Shown here: positions 20,407 to 29,387 of the stretch, piece by piece
How positions within the stretch are numbered: position 1 is the stretch's first letter
How the letters are laid out: the number at the start of each line of letters is the position of its first letter
Source of the DNA: Candidatus Hydrogenedentota bacterium
GTDB taxonomy: Bacteria > Hydrogenedentota > Hydrogenedentia > Hydrogenedentales > JAEUWI01
Assembly (NCBI GenBank): GCA_016791475.1
Contig: JAEUWI010000002.1
Coordinates: 206,118-270,117, forward strand
Direction: 5' to 3'
DNA: 64,000 bases
Notes under the pieces: model-generated
Databases searched by the model: none
What the model was told of the DNA's origin: nothing
Seen by the model: the letters and a program-made list of their open reading frames with translations, nothing else
Position numbers and translations under genes: made by a program

Positions 20407-20436
20407 GGGGTCTACAACGTTGAAGAAAAGAGTTTC

Positions 20437-20651
20437 ACCACGAAGGACACGAAGTTCACGAAGGGAAATCGTTCTCGGTATGCGGGCACTTGGGTAGTTC
20501 AAAAATCATTTTGCATTGGGGTGCGCCTTTGCTCAGCGGTGCGCGAATACTTCAGATCTATTGGGCAATGGCGAAAAGTGTGAGGCGTTCAGGAAAAGCT
20601 CGCCGCGCCCTTTCTTTATAATCACTTCGTGCGCTTCGTGTTCTTCGTGGT
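20437..20651. repeat. Inverted pair of CACGAAG word repeats
   Basis: The arms 20437-20464 and 20625-20651 are imperfect inverted copies built from CCACGAA and CACGAAG words, about 160 bp apart, filling the gap between two glycosylation genes. The same architecture recurs elsewhere in the window. Confidence 0.75.
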
Positions 20652-20686
20652 TCAATTTTCTCGCAATTTGCTTTTCTTGCCGGTGT

Positions 20687-23600
20687 CTATTCGTCTGGTT
20701 CGCCTTCTTCCCGCATTGCCATTGCCTCCGCCAGCAGTTTCGCGCCCGCGTGTTCCGGGTCAAAGAGCAACACCAGCTCCACCAGTTCACGGGCACCGTC
20801 GAAATCGTTCAGCTCGCACAGGACCCGGGCATGGGTCACTTTGAGGTCCAGATTGCCGGGATAAAACTCCAGGTAGGCCGTCATCGTGGGCAGCGCATCT
20901 TCCAGGCGATTCACCCGCTTGGCCACGTCTACAAACGATTCCAACAGGGCGCGGTTGGCGAAATTCGCGTCGAGCGCCCGTTGAAGCCGCGGGAATGCGG
21001 CCTCGTGATTGCCGGCCTGGTACTCGATAAGGCCCAGGGCCCCATCGGCCCGATCAAAATCGGGCTGATGCGACAGGGCGTGCTCCAGCAGGGGCCGCGC
21101 CTCGGCGGCTTTGTTCATGGCCAGCAGGAGAATCCCGTATTCGCCTTCCAGGGTGGGGGAAAGGTTCGTCTCCAGGAGCTTGCGATAGGTTTCGGCGGCT
21201 TTTTGCAAGTGACCCAGCCGCGCCATGCCCTTGGCCACGATCCCGTAGCGGTCCACGTCGGACACACCCACGGCATCCAGCGCGTGGGCCACCGCCGCTT
21301 CGTACTCGCCCGACTCGAGAGCCTTGCGCGCAAACTCCAGCCGATCAATCCCCGGCTTGCAGGCGATACCCAGCCACTGATAGGTCAGGAACTCGCCATA
21401 AGCCTCGTCATCCACCGCCTCCATCGTAACCAGCCCCAGCGTGATGGAGCCGTCTTCGTTTTTCGGAAGAAAGGAGGGTGGGCGCTGGTTCAGCGGGATA
21501 ATCTCCACCGCCTCCATACCGCCGTTCTCGACCATCGTGCGCAGGCCGCTCCGCGTGAAGAAGCGCAAGTGCGTGGCGTCCATGATGCCCTGCTCGTAAT
21601 AGGTCCAGGCCCCGTGGGAAAGCATATGGATGACTTCGTGAAAGCGAATGTTGGGCACGGAAATCACGATGACGCCCCGGGGCGCCAGGACGCGGCTCAG
21701 CTTCGCCATCACCGCCGATGGATCGACCAGATGCTCCAGTACGTCGGCGCAGACGATGCAGTCGAAATAGTCATCTTCCCAGGGCAGCGCCATTTCCTCG
21801 ATATTGCCGTGGAGCACGCGATCCAGCACCGTCCGCGCGCGCTGGTAGGCTTCTTCGATGAACTCGATCCCGCAGACCTCCTCCACGTTGCGCTCTTCCT
21901 TGAGCACGCGGCCCAGGGCGCCCGCGCCGCAGCCCACATCCAGCACGCGTTTCGCCGACAACGGAATGGCGGGCAGCAGTTCCCGGCGGGGATGTTCGTA
22001 GTAGGCTTCGGCGGTTTTCGGGTCGTGGTGCAGCAGCGGTTTCGGGCGAGACGCCGCGATCTGGCGGGCTTCTGCCAGGATTTTCTCGGCGCGGACCTCA
22101 TAGCTGTGGTACTTCAACGCCGTGGCCTGTCCCGTCGCGGCGATCCGCTCCCGCGCCGCGTCATCGGCGAGATACTTTCGTATCAGCGCCAGGGCCTCGT
22201 CCACGGTCCTGTAAATGACAAGTTCCCTGCCATCCGTGAACAAATCTTCCAACCCGATGGCGGGGTCCGTGATCAGGAGCGCGCCGGAGGCCAGGGCTTC
22301 GAAGACCCGCATGTTCACGTCCTCGTTGAGGCACATGTTCACCACAATCTTCGCGTTCGCGTAGTGTTCCGCCATTTCATGGGGCCAGGCGTGGCCGATG
22401 AAGTGGTTGGGAAAGGCGGCACGCACCGCTTCGATGAAGTGCTGGCGCTTCTCGCCGCTCGCACTGGTCAGGCTGCCAACAAAGGCAATGTCCAGATTCC
22501 GCGGGCGCGGGGGCACATCGTGCAGCGACGGCGAACAGCCCAGGGGAAGCCAGGCCACCCGGGGAATACCCGCAGCGCGGAATTCCTCGATCTGGGCTTT
22601 CTGCGCGAGGTATACCAGGTCGAAGTGCCGCGCGATTTCAATTCGGTGCGCGGTCGAAATGTGCGTGTCGATGAACCACGCCGCCTTCACCGCGTCGAGG
22701 TCGCGATACGCCGACGGCAGCATCGGCTGGCCGGAATCCACCCACACCAGAAGCTCCGGCGAGAATCCAGCCGGCAGGGCCCGCATCAGTTCGGGCAGCG
22801 CAGGTTCGGGGGACGTCACCACATCGTGTCGCGCATAATCGGGTACGGGCGGGTCAAAGCCCCAGCCGAGTACCACGCTGTCCGGTACTTGAGCGCCCGC
22901 CGTCACCACCGTATTCGATTTTCGGAGCGCATCGCGCACATAGCGTCCCGTGGTGTGGGGGGTGGAGGCGAAGGTAACCAGTGTCGAAAGGCCCTGCCGC
23001 GTCGTGGCGCTCCGGCCCGCGCGCCGCGTGGACGCATGGCGATCGGCGGCCTCAAAAATCGCCTCGCGCCAGCGCTCGCGGAAGGCTTCCAGCGGAAAGG
23101 TCCGCGCGATGCACTCGCGCCCTTTCGCGCCGATTTTCCGCGCCAGATCCCGGTCTGCCAGCAGGGCTTCGATACGCCCATGAAGTTCCGCGCTGTCGTA
23201 GGCGGTGAAGCCGTCCACGCCGTTGGTGAGGGGGGAGGTCGGGTTGGCCAGAGATACTACGGGCATCCCGCAGGCCATGGCTTCCAGCATGGCGAGGTTG
23301 TAGCCGTCCTCGTAGGCCTCGCGTGATACATGGAGGAGGCAACGATTGGTCCGGTAAATTCGGAGGAGGTCCTCAAACGAGCTGCTCGGTTCGCTGCCGG
23401 GGATCAGGGGGTTCATGCCCACGACGCGGTTCGGGAGACCGGCACAGCAGGCCTCCTGGAAATCCACATCGAACATGAGATCGCGCTGGCGCATGGTGTT
23501 GCCCACGCGGATCGCGCAGGGGGTCTCGCCCGTATAACCGCCCCAGGCCTCCACATCGAAGCCGGGCGGGATCACGCGGCCCGGCAGGCCGTAGTCCGCC

Positions 23601-24004
23601 TTCTTGGATTCGGAGATGAAAACAAACTCGAAGCGCTCCGCCAGCGTGTCTACCACCTCCGCATAGGCCGCCTGGGCCTCTTCGCCGCCCGTGATCGTGG
23701 TCTTCAGGAAGGTGCGGCGGTTGTGGCAGATCAGGAGACGGGCGGCTTCGGCCCGGGCCACCTCCATGGCATTGCTTTCGTTCTGGGCAATGACCACATC
23801 GTAGTAGCCCGATTCCAGCCGCTCGCGCCAGGCCGCCTCCCGGATAAAGGTGAGATTGGTGGGGGCCGGTCGAAACTGGGCGTGCCAGGCGCGTGCCAGG
23901 GGGCCGTGTTCATAGACGCCCAAGTCGATGGGCAGGCCCGTCTCCGCCATGAGGCACAGGTAGGGCTCGTGAAAGTTAAAGGTCAGGATGCGCGGCGTGG
24001 CCAT
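20687..24004 (-). CDS. Four-domain protein: GT4-like, CgeB-like GT, SAM methyltransferase, TPR
   Basis: A 1105-residue protein. Residues 1-325 resemble a GT-B transferase (SREAYEDGYNLAMLEAMACG is the GT4-type donor site). Residues 340-670 are a second, CgeB-like transferase (DIAFVGSLTSASGEKRQ, NMRVFEALASGALLITD). Residues 690-870 are a class I SAM methyltransferase (VLDVGCGAG, then CADVLEHL). Residues 880-1105 are TPR-like helices. Glycosyltransferase, methyltransferase and TPR fusions are known from flagellin and S-layer glycosylation loci. The ATG starts two bases after the stop of the unknown 208-residue gene, so it is in one operon with csrA and fliW. One chain may build, cap and hold a glycan on a protein acceptor; that is inference. 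Confidence 0.87.
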   Translation of the reverse strand: MATPRILTFNFHEPYLCLMAETGLPIDLGVYEHGPLARAWHAQFRPAPTNLTFIREAAWRERLESGYYDVVIAQNESNAMEVARAEAARLLICHNRRTFLKTTITGGEEAQAAYAEVVDTLAERFEFVFISESKKADYGLPGRVIPPGFDVEAWGGYTGETPCAIRVGNTMRQRDLMFDVDFQEACCAGLPNRVVGMNPLIPGSEPSSSFEDLLRIYRTNRCLLHVSREAYEDGYNLAMLEAMACGMPVVSLANPTSPLTNGVDGFTAYDSAELHGRIEALLADRDLARKIGAKGRECIARTFPLEAFRERWREAIFEAADRHASTRRAGRSATTRQGLSTLVTFASTPHTTGRYVRDALRKSNTVVTAGAQVPDSVVLGWGFDPPVPDYARHDVVTSPEPALPELMRALPAGFSPELLVWVDSGQPMLPSAYRDLDAVKAAWFIDTHISTAHRIEIARHFDLVYLAQKAQIEEFRAAGIPRVAWLPLGCSPSLHDVPPRPRNLDIAFVGSLTSASGEKRQHFIEAVRAAFPNHFIGHAWPHEMAEHYANAKIVVNMCLNEDVNMRVFEALASGALLITDPAIGLEDLFTDGRELVIYRTVDEALALIRKYLADDAARERIAATGQATALKYHSYEVRAEKILAEARQIAASRPKPLLHHDPKTAEAYYEHPRRELLPAIPLSAKRVLDVGCGAGALGRVLKEERNVEEVCGIEFIEEAYQRARTVLDRVLHGNIEEMALPWEDDYFDCIVCADVLEHLVDPSAVMAKLSRVLAPRGVIVISVPNIRFHEVIHMLSHGAWTYYEQGIMDATHLRFFTRSGLRTMVENGGMEAVEIIPLNQRPPSFLPKNEDGSITLGLVTMEAVDDEAYGEFLTYQWLGIACKPGIDRLEFARKALESGEYEAAVAHALDAVGVSDVDRYGIVAKGMARLGHLQKAAETYRKLLETNLSPTLEGEYGILLLAMNKAAEARPLLEHALSHQPDFDRADGALGLIEYQAGNHEAAFPRLQRALDANFANRALLESFVDVAKRVNRLEDALPTMTAYLEFYPGNLDLKVTHARVLCELNDFDGARELVELVLLFDPEHAGAKLLAEAMAMREEGEPDE

Positions 24005-24006
24005 TG

Positions 24007-24633
24007 CTACTCGGCGCTGGCGGGGATATGTGCCTGCAACAGGGAGACGATGGAAACTTCCAGCTCGGCGCGGGGCGCCAGCTCATACTCCAGGAGGTCG
24101 GCCAGCAGAATAATATCGCCGTCTTTCAGGGCCTGCTCGGCTTCTTCGAGGAACTGGTTCAATTCGGCGTGGATGGACTGCACCGTTTTGCCGTCCACTT
24201 CAAGCCCGCCCAATTCCAGCTCCAGCGCATTGGCCACAAGGGATTCGCGCGACTTGATGTGGCCCCAGATCTCCGCCAGTTCCACGAAGGGGTCAAAACC
24301 TTCCTCGGGCTTTTCCCCCTGAAAGACTTCCGCGAGATTACGGCATACCTGGGGAAGTTCCGGCAGAAACTCCTGAAGTCCCGAGAGGCACGCTTCCACC
24401 AGGGAAGAGGTCAACTCCGATCCGATCTCCAGCCGGCCCACGTCCGCCAGGGCCTTGCCCTTCAGCCGCTCGGCCATGTTGTCGGGGGATATCTCCGCCC
24501 CGTCCACTCGGACGGAAAGGACCGAGCGCCCCTGGCCGCGCAGGAAATCGGCGACGGCGCCCACCGCGCCGAATACATCCTCCGGCGTGCCCTGCAGGTT
24601 GTAGTTGCTGGCTCCGTCTACGATCACGTCCAT
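24007..24633 (-). CDS. Conserved-looking hypothetical protein between csrA and glycosylation genes
   Basis: A 208-residue acidic, mostly helical protein with no signal or membrane segment. The N-terminus (about 1-50) has a beta-alpha look with VLSVRVDGAEI. The C-terminus carries DGDIILLADLLEYELAP, a phrase I associate with small proteins near fliW-csrA but cannot name. The ATG has GGAAGGG upstream. It starts 15 bp after csrA and ends two bases before the large glycosyltransferase, so a flagellar or chaperone role is a reasonable guess only. Confidence 0.7.
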   Translation of the reverse strand: MDVIVDGASNYNLQGTPEDVFGAVGAVADFLRGQGRSVLSVRVDGAEISPDNMAERLKGKALADVGRLEIGSELTSSLVEACLSGLQEFLPELPQVCRNLAEVFQGEKPEEGFDPFVELAEIWGHIKSRESLVANALELELGGLEVDGKTVQSIHAELNQFLEEAEQALKDGDIILLADLLEYELAPRAELEVSIVSLLQAHIPASAE

Positions 24634-24647
24634 GTGTCGAACCCTTC

Positions 24648-24869
24648 CTAGCGGGGGATGAGGTTGGAAATACCGTCCAGCGGGGCGGCCGTCGCCGCCT
24701 GGGCGTTTTCCGCCTGAATGGCAAGGTAGACTTCGCGCCGGTGCACGGTTACGCTGCGCGGGGCCACGATGCCGATCTTGACCTGATTGTCCTTGAGATC
24801 GAGGACTTTCACCTCAATCTCGTTCCCAATCATAATGCTCTCGTTTTCCTTACGCGTCAGCACGAGCAT
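24648..24869 (-). CDS. csrA: Carbon storage regulator CsrA
   Basis: A 73-residue CsrA, the dimeric RNA-binding protein that blocks translation of target mRNAs such as flagellin by binding GGA motifs over the ribosome site. The core [15 protein letters not shown] and [19 protein letters not shown] is intact, including the RNA-contacting N-terminal strand and the Arg of VHRREV. It has a short extra C-terminal tail. The ATG is preceded by GGAGG and lies inside the end of fliW (20 bp overlap), so the antagonist and the regulator are coupled. Confidence 0.97.
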   Translation of the reverse strand: MLVLTRKENESIMIGNEIEVKVLDLKDNQVKIGIVAPRSVTVHRREVYLAIQAENAQAATAAPLDGISNLIPR

Positions 24870-25326
24870 GGCGAACCTCCTCCGGCCGGGCCGCCGCTTC
24901 CCGCGCTTTGGCCAGGAAGAACTGTATGGGATAGTCGCTTTTTTCCAGGACGGTCTGCTTGCCCAGACGCTGCCGGGGGTTGACCAGAATGGGCGCCTTC
25001 AGGTTGGTGCGGACTTTGGACACATCTTCGGAGACGACGAGGATGGTGTAGATTTCGAGATCGGCCACGGCGGCCACCGCCAACTCGGAGAGCTCGTGCT
25101 GCCCCAGTTGGACCTTGTAATCGGGCACGACATCTCTGGGATTCATCAGGAGAAAGGCGAGCTCTCCGGATTCCGTGGACTGAAGCCACGTTACGGCGCT
25201 TTCGGCCGGTCCCGGCAACAGCACGAAGCGGCGGTACTCCTGAAATCCGATGATGGGCTGGGTAAACGTGATGACGGATCCGTCCGGCACGTCAATATCC
25301 CCAAACCGTGATGTTCTCAACTGCAT
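24850..25326 (-). CDS. fliW: Flagellar assembly factor FliW
   Basis: About 158 residues. FliW binds flagellin or CsrA; when flagellin is exported, FliW traps CsrA and lets flagellin be translated. Seen here: [17 protein letters not shown] at the start, the [13 protein letters not shown] turn, [16 protein letters not shown] central strands and [19 protein letters not shown] near the end. The ATG at 25326 has GGAG seven bases before it and is preferred to an upstream in-frame TTG. It leads the operon with csrA and the glycosylation genes; no flagellin gene is in the window. Confidence 0.95.
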   Translation of the reverse strand: MQLRTSRFGDIDVPDGSVITFTQPIIGFQEYRRFVLLPGPAESAVTWLQSTESGELAFLLMNPRDVVPDYKVQLGQHELSELAVAAVADLEIYTILVVSEDVSKVRTNLKAPILVNPRQRLGKQTVLEKSDYPIQFFLAKAREAAARPEEVRHARADA

Positions 25327-25485
25327 CTCTTCACTCCGCAATCCCTGCTTTGAGTACGGATTACAGTATGCACCAAGGTGCGACGGGGGCGCAAGCGGAA
25401 AGAGCTAAAAATGCAATAGCCCGTAAAGGGTGTAGCGACGTGCCCCGGACGTGAGCAATTGGCCCGATGTGCGGCCCCCTACCCT

Positions 25486-25866
25486 TCAGGGGCAACCCCC
25501 GCAACGGTTCCGCAGCCACTGGGCGCCATGGTAGGTCGCCTGGGCCACGGCCCCCATCAGTCCGAGGCGCTCCACGATCCAGCCAAACTTCTCGAAGGGT
25601 GGATAGGTAGCCAGAATGGCCGCCCAGGCTTCCTGATCCTCACGAAGCTCCCCCTCGTGAAAGGTGCGCAGCCGCGCCGGGGGCCCATGGCGCTCTTCCT
25701 CGGAGAAGAACAGGGCGGCCTCCTCCGTCGCCGCGTAGTCCGTCCACGGGATGAATTCCAGCCTGCCCTCGGACCGCGTGCGGCCATATTCGGCGAGGCG
25801 GCGGCAGAGACCACAGTTGTCATCATAGAGCACCCGGAGGGGAGCCGCCGAGGGGGATTCGCTCAC
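25486..25866 (-). CDS. DCC family thiol-disulfide oxidoreductase-like protein (DUF393)
   Basis: A 126-residue protein of the DCC family, named for the DxxCxxC motif seen here as YDDNCGLC near residue 13. The C-terminus ends RCGGCP, giving a second Cys pair. The family has a thioredoxin-like look and no firm function. The GTG start overlaps the stop of the META lipoprotein gene (GTGA), so the two are cotranslated. Confidence 0.88.
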   Translation of the reverse strand: MSESPSAAPLRVLYDDNCGLCRRLAEYGRTRSEGRLEFIPWTDYAATEEAALFFSEEERHGPPARLRTFHEGELREDQEAWAAILATYPPFEKFGWIVERLGLMGAVAQATYHGAQWLRNRCGGCP

Positions 25867-26708
25867 GGCTTGGGAGCCGCATTGGCCTTAAACGTGGCCA
25901 CGGAAGGCGGATCGGCGAGGGGGGGATCGGCTTCAGACAAGGTCTCCTGCGCGCCGTTGGTGGACAGCCACACTTGGAGCTTGTCGTTCGCGGGATCCGC
26001 CAGAAAGACCGCCATGTCCACGCCGCCCTGATGGGGTTTGTTCCCCGTGATATAGAGCAGGCCGTTTTCCTCGGTCAAGGGCCCCTGTACCCGCATGTTC
26101 TCTTTGAAAGTCTGGAGTTTGTCCCCCAGCAATACATGGAGGCGCTGCGCCAGAAGGGGATGGTTCCATAGGCCGGTATCCCGGGGGTACTGGCCCAGGT
26201 GCAGGCGAAGCTGGGCGAGGGATGGGGCATCCTTATCTTCCGGCGCCCGCTTCGAGAAACGCAAGGCCTCATCCTTGCCGTAGCGCAGGATCAAGTCGCC
26301 GTTTTCAAACCCATAGGTGCGGGCGCCGGCGAGGGCCTGCGCCACCGCATTCTCCTGAGCCGCGAGTCCCTCTGGAGAGGTGCACAGGCGCTTCGTCATC
26401 GCGATCCGGCCGAGGGTAATCTTCTCTTCGGAAAGGGCATAGCTGCCGCTGAAGCGGTTGCAGCCCGCAAGCCCGGAGAACTGGAGGGTGCTGGGATCCA
26501 GCAGGAGATCGGCCTCCGTTCCCGGAATCAGTGCGGTGGGCGCCGCCACCGGACCGTACGACAGGAGGTACCACGTTACACCGGTCAACGTATCCACCGG
26601 TTGCTGCGACGGGCGCGCCAGCGGGATTGGGATGGGCTCCGTGGCGCATCCGGCGATTAGTGGGGCCACCGCCGTAATGCAGGTCCATGCCACTTGATGC
26701 TTAAACAC
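25863..26708 (-). CDS. META-domain lipoprotein
   Basis: About 281 residues. The first 20 form a lipoprotein signal with lipobox LIAGC, so the mature protein is probably outer-membrane or periplasmic. A META/HslJ-like domain follows (LTGVTWYLLSYG, FSGLAGCNRFSGSYAL, ITLGRIAMTKRLC), then a C-terminal half of about 110 residues without a known name. HslJ-type domains are linked to stress and novobiocin tolerance in E. coli. The start is a GTG at 26708 with GGAG eight bases upstream; the longer open frame would bury the signal peptide. Confidence 0.83.
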   Translation of the reverse strand: MFKHQVAWTCITAVAPLIAGCATEPIPIPLARPSQQPVDTLTGVTWYLLSYGPVAAPTALIPGTEADLLLDPSTLQFSGLAGCNRFSGSYALSEEKITLGRIAMTKRLCTSPEGLAAQENAVAQALAGARTYGFENGDLILRYGKDEALRFSKRAPEDKDAPSLAQLRLHLGQYPRDTGLWNHPLLAQRLHVLLGDKLQTFKENMRVQGPLTEENGLLYITGNKPHQGGVDMAVFLADPANDKLQVWLSTNGAQETLSEADPPLADPPSVATFKANAAPKP

Positions 26709-26833
26709 GTTAAATCTCCGAGAAACGGATAAACCGTTCCGGCAAATAAAAACGGGCAGCAGGCGCGGCGCCAACACTGCCCGTTGAACCGACAACAATA
26801 CAAACACAACTTGCCCGGAGCCCCTAGGGGCAA

Positions 26834-27184
26834 CTAATAGCCGATATCGGTGGTCTTAATCTTCTGTGCGCCCTCAAGTTCAAGCGTTTGCGCGGCCTGC
26901 GCTGCCGCCGCGGGAACCTCCGGGGCTTCCTGCTCGGCGCTGTCGTCCACCGCCGGCACATCGCGATCACGCCGCATGGGGCGTTCCCGCCGGATCCCGG
27001 CTTCAATGTTCATCGGGTCATCCGCCGCAATGACGTAGGGCGCCAAGCTGCCGTCGGTCTTTTCCCGCCCATGATTGGGCGTGTTTATGGCCGGCAACAA
27101 AATGGCCGCCAGGACCACCGTGATGGCCAGGACCACCAGTAACTCCGCCAGGCTTAAGCCCGACTCTCTTGCTTGTTTCCACAT
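26834..27184 (-). CDS. Short type IV prepilin-like protein
   Basis: A 116-residue protein with a class III prepilin signal: GLSLAELLVVLAITVVLAA near the N-terminus, where cleavage after Gly and the Glu at +5 are expected. The remainder is Ala/Glu-rich and low in complexity, unlike a folded pilin head, so it may be a minor pseudopilin or a decayed one. The ATG at 27184 has GAGGAAAG upstream. It lies upstream of the META lipoprotein gene on the same strand. Confidence 0.75.
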   Translation of the reverse strand: MWKQARESGLSLAELLVVLAITVVLAAILLPAINTPNHGREKTDGSLAPYVIAADDPMNIEAGIRRERPMRRDRDVPAVDDSAEQEAPEVPAAAAQAAQTLELEGAQKIKTTDIGY

Positions 27185-27574
27185 GTTTCTTTCCTCGCTC
27201 CTGCCGCGAACAGGATTATCAGCCGCGCCGTTCTGTTTTGGGCGGGTACCCGATTCCTCTCCCCCAGCGGCGAGGACTTCGAGCACCGGCACACAACGCC
27301 TGCAGCTTCATAGACGCGTTTCGGCTTCTCTTATTCAATTAAACTTTGAAGACCCCGACCGAACTGCGACCCAGGTCGAATCACCCAAGCCGCACCAAGA
27401 GAAGTATACACGATCTATACATTTTTCAACAGAAAAGTTTCATTTGGCGGGCGTAATAATTGTTTTTCGTAGTTTGGAGGCAGGAAAATCGACGCATTAG
27501 CACCGGGATCGGTCGAACTGCCCGTATTCCCGCAAAATAATAGAGCCCTCACCCCGTCATTCCGGGCCACAGAC
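27185..27574. other. Intergenic region upstream of the short prepilin gene
   Basis: 390 bp with no credible gene. On the minus strand TTGAAA (27424-27429) and TATACT (27403-27408) lie 15 bp apart and could be a weak promoter, about 220 bp before the prepilin start. Confidence 0.35.
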
Positions 27575-29248
27575 CTAACGATATTGCTGCATCCGAAGCG
27601 CCAGCGGCACCCAGACCAAAGGCGCGAAGCAGGCCGCGATCCACCAGAATACTTCCGGTGTGCCGCCCTCCACACTAAGGCCAGCGGCCACGAGCACACA
27701 GGTCAGGAAATGGGTCAGCGCTACACCCGCTACACGTCGCCCAGTCACCACGCCAATGCGCCACGCAAAGATCAGGCCCGCCCAGAGGAGCAGGAGCGGC
27801 ACGAGAAAGGCAATCTGAAGCTGGAAAGAAATGTACTCGCCCACGAACCGCAGTTCATCGCCGTTGATCCACCAGGCGAGCGAGCTGGGCAGAAAGACCA
27901 GGATGACCAGTCCAAACTCCCAGGGAACGGGCACGCCATGACGTTGCAGACGGCGGAGGCCGACGACCCCGACTGCGGCGGCCAGCAGGCCATAGGCCCA
28001 GGCCAGCGGAAGAGAGAGGGAGGCAAGCCCCGCGATTGGCGCGATGACTAGAATTCCGAAACCAAACCAGAGGCCCATCCCGGCGACGAACACGGGCGCA
28101 CAGGTCAGGGCTATCCAAAGGGCTACCGCCGCTATGGGGTACAGAACCCAGAAATCCGTGTGCCAGTTGATTGCGACGCTGCCGCCGTGGCCCCGGAGGC
28201 CGATCGCCGCGACTTCCAATACCACCACGGCCAGCGCGACGGTTGCGGCGGCTCCGGACAGCGCTGCCAACAACTTGCCATCCACCAGGGCCTGGAACGC
28301 GCTAGGCCGTGCGAGAAGGAAGCGGGATTCGGCCGGCGTCAGGCGGAAAAGGAAGTAGCTGCACATAACCGCCGGAACCGCCACAAGGGAGACAAGTACC
28401 ATCAACGAGAACTCGCCTTCGCCGCTTAAGAGCATTACGACACTCAAGATGGACGCCGGCGCCGCGACACGGGGCACCCAGCAGACCACGCGGCGCCATT
28501 CGTGCCAGGCGTGGGCCCAGGATGGGCTGCGAAACTCCCACACGATCGATACGGGCATCCACGAATCGGCGCGCGCCTTCGCCGTGGCCCTGTCGCGCCC
28601 CTGCCCGCGGGAAAAGCCCGCTCCGCGCCGCGCCAGCGGAGCGAGCGTTAGCGAGGCCGCCCAACCCAGCGCGAACATGCCGCCTGAGGTCCATCGCACC
28701 GCTTCCGGGTCAGTCATCGGCCCGGTATTTTCAACCGCGAAATAGAATGCGAAGGCGGAAAGCCCCGCGAAGGCCCCCGCGCCCAACGCCATCCAGGGGC
28801 CCGCGAAGGCGGCCAGGATACCCAGGGCCTGCGCCACAGCGACCAGCGCCGCAAACAGGTAGACCGGGAGGAACGAGAAGTGTTCCTCCAGCAACACCCG
28901 GTGGTACAGGCCGATCAGCAGGCCCAGCGCCGCCGCCGCCAGCGTCTTGAAGATCAGGTGGCTCAGCACGATGGGCATCGTGCGACAGGGCAGCGTAAAC
29001 TGGCGGCGGGGAAAATAAAGATTCACCTCGCGCACGCGGTAATTTACAAACATCAACCCCACCGCCGTGAAACCCACGACCCACGCGAACTTGTCCAGCT
29101 CGAAGGGGTCATTGCGGAACTCCCGCATGATCCAGTCGTGGTTCAGCCACACGCTCAACGTCATCAGCAACAGAAACGATGCCGCACCGATAATCCAGAG
29201 GCGGCTCTGATTCCAGTGTTCCCAGAATAGGCCCTGATAAGTGTGCAT
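27575..29248 (-). CDS. ABC-type transporter membrane protein (second copy)
   Basis: About 557 residues with ten or more membrane segments. SPSWAHAWHEWRRVVCW and VPVPWEFGLVILVFLP match, in the same order, SPFWAQVWFEWRRTAWW and YPVPWELLVALMIFP of the permease at 30652-32595, so the two are paralogues. The ATG at 29248 has AAGGAG at ideal spacing; the open frame extends to 29371 but those codons only translate a GGGTCGTAT repeat. It has no ATPase of its own nearby and may pair with the ATPase at 32921-33817 as a heterodimeric exporter. Confidence 0.78.
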   Translation of the reverse strand: MHTYQGLFWEHWNQSRLWIIGAASFLLLMTLSVWLNHDWIMREFRNDPFELDKFAWVVGFTAVGLMFVNYRVREVNLYFPRRQFTLPCRTMPIVLSHLIFKTLAAAALGLLIGLYHRVLLEEHFSFLPVYLFAALVAVAQALGILAAFAGPWMALGAGAFAGLSAFAFYFAVENTGPMTDPEAVRWTSGGMFALGWAASLTLAPLARRGAGFSRGQGRDRATAKARADSWMPVSIVWEFRSPSWAHAWHEWRRVVCWVPRVAAPASILSVVMLLSGEGEFSLMVLVSLVAVPAVMCSYFLFRLTPAESRFLLARPSAFQALVDGKLLAALSGAAATVALAVVVLEVAAIGLRGHGGSVAINWHTDFWVLYPIAAVALWIALTCAPVFVAGMGLWFGFGILVIAPIAGLASLSLPLAWAYGLLAAAVGVVGLRRLQRHGVPVPWEFGLVILVFLPSSLAWWINGDELRFVGEYISFQLQIAFLVPLLLLWAGLIFAWRIGVVTGRRVAGVALTHFLTCVLVAAGLSVEGGTPEVFWWIAACFAPLVWVPLALRMQQYR

Positions 29249-29286
29249 GGGGGGACTCCTTGGTTGCGACTGCTGTTTCAGGTCAG

Positions 29287-29372
29287 GAGAAATGGGACGT
29301 ATGGGTCTTGTGGGTCGTATGGGATGTTGCAGGTCTGTTGGTCCCTTTGGTCCCTTTGGTCCATCGGGCATC
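29287..29372. repeat. GGGTCGTAT/GGTCCCTTT word repeat
   Basis: Short near-tandem words (GGGACGTAT, GGGTCTTGT, GGGTCGTAT, then GGTCCCTTT twice) between the permease and the prepilin gene. The same words form an inverted pair at 34614-34702. Confidence 0.7.
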
Positions 29373-29387
29373 TTTCAAATTTTCATC

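Noticed and set aside
20407..20502. 32 extra N-terminal codons of the CgeB-like protein
   Set aside because: They translate the CACGAAG repeat; the internal ATG fits the family better.
20516..23326. A 936-codon open frame on the plus strand
   Set aside because: It is codon-aligned antisense to the four-domain glycosyltransferase, composed of Arg/His/Gly-rich residues with no motif, as high-GC genes commonly produce.
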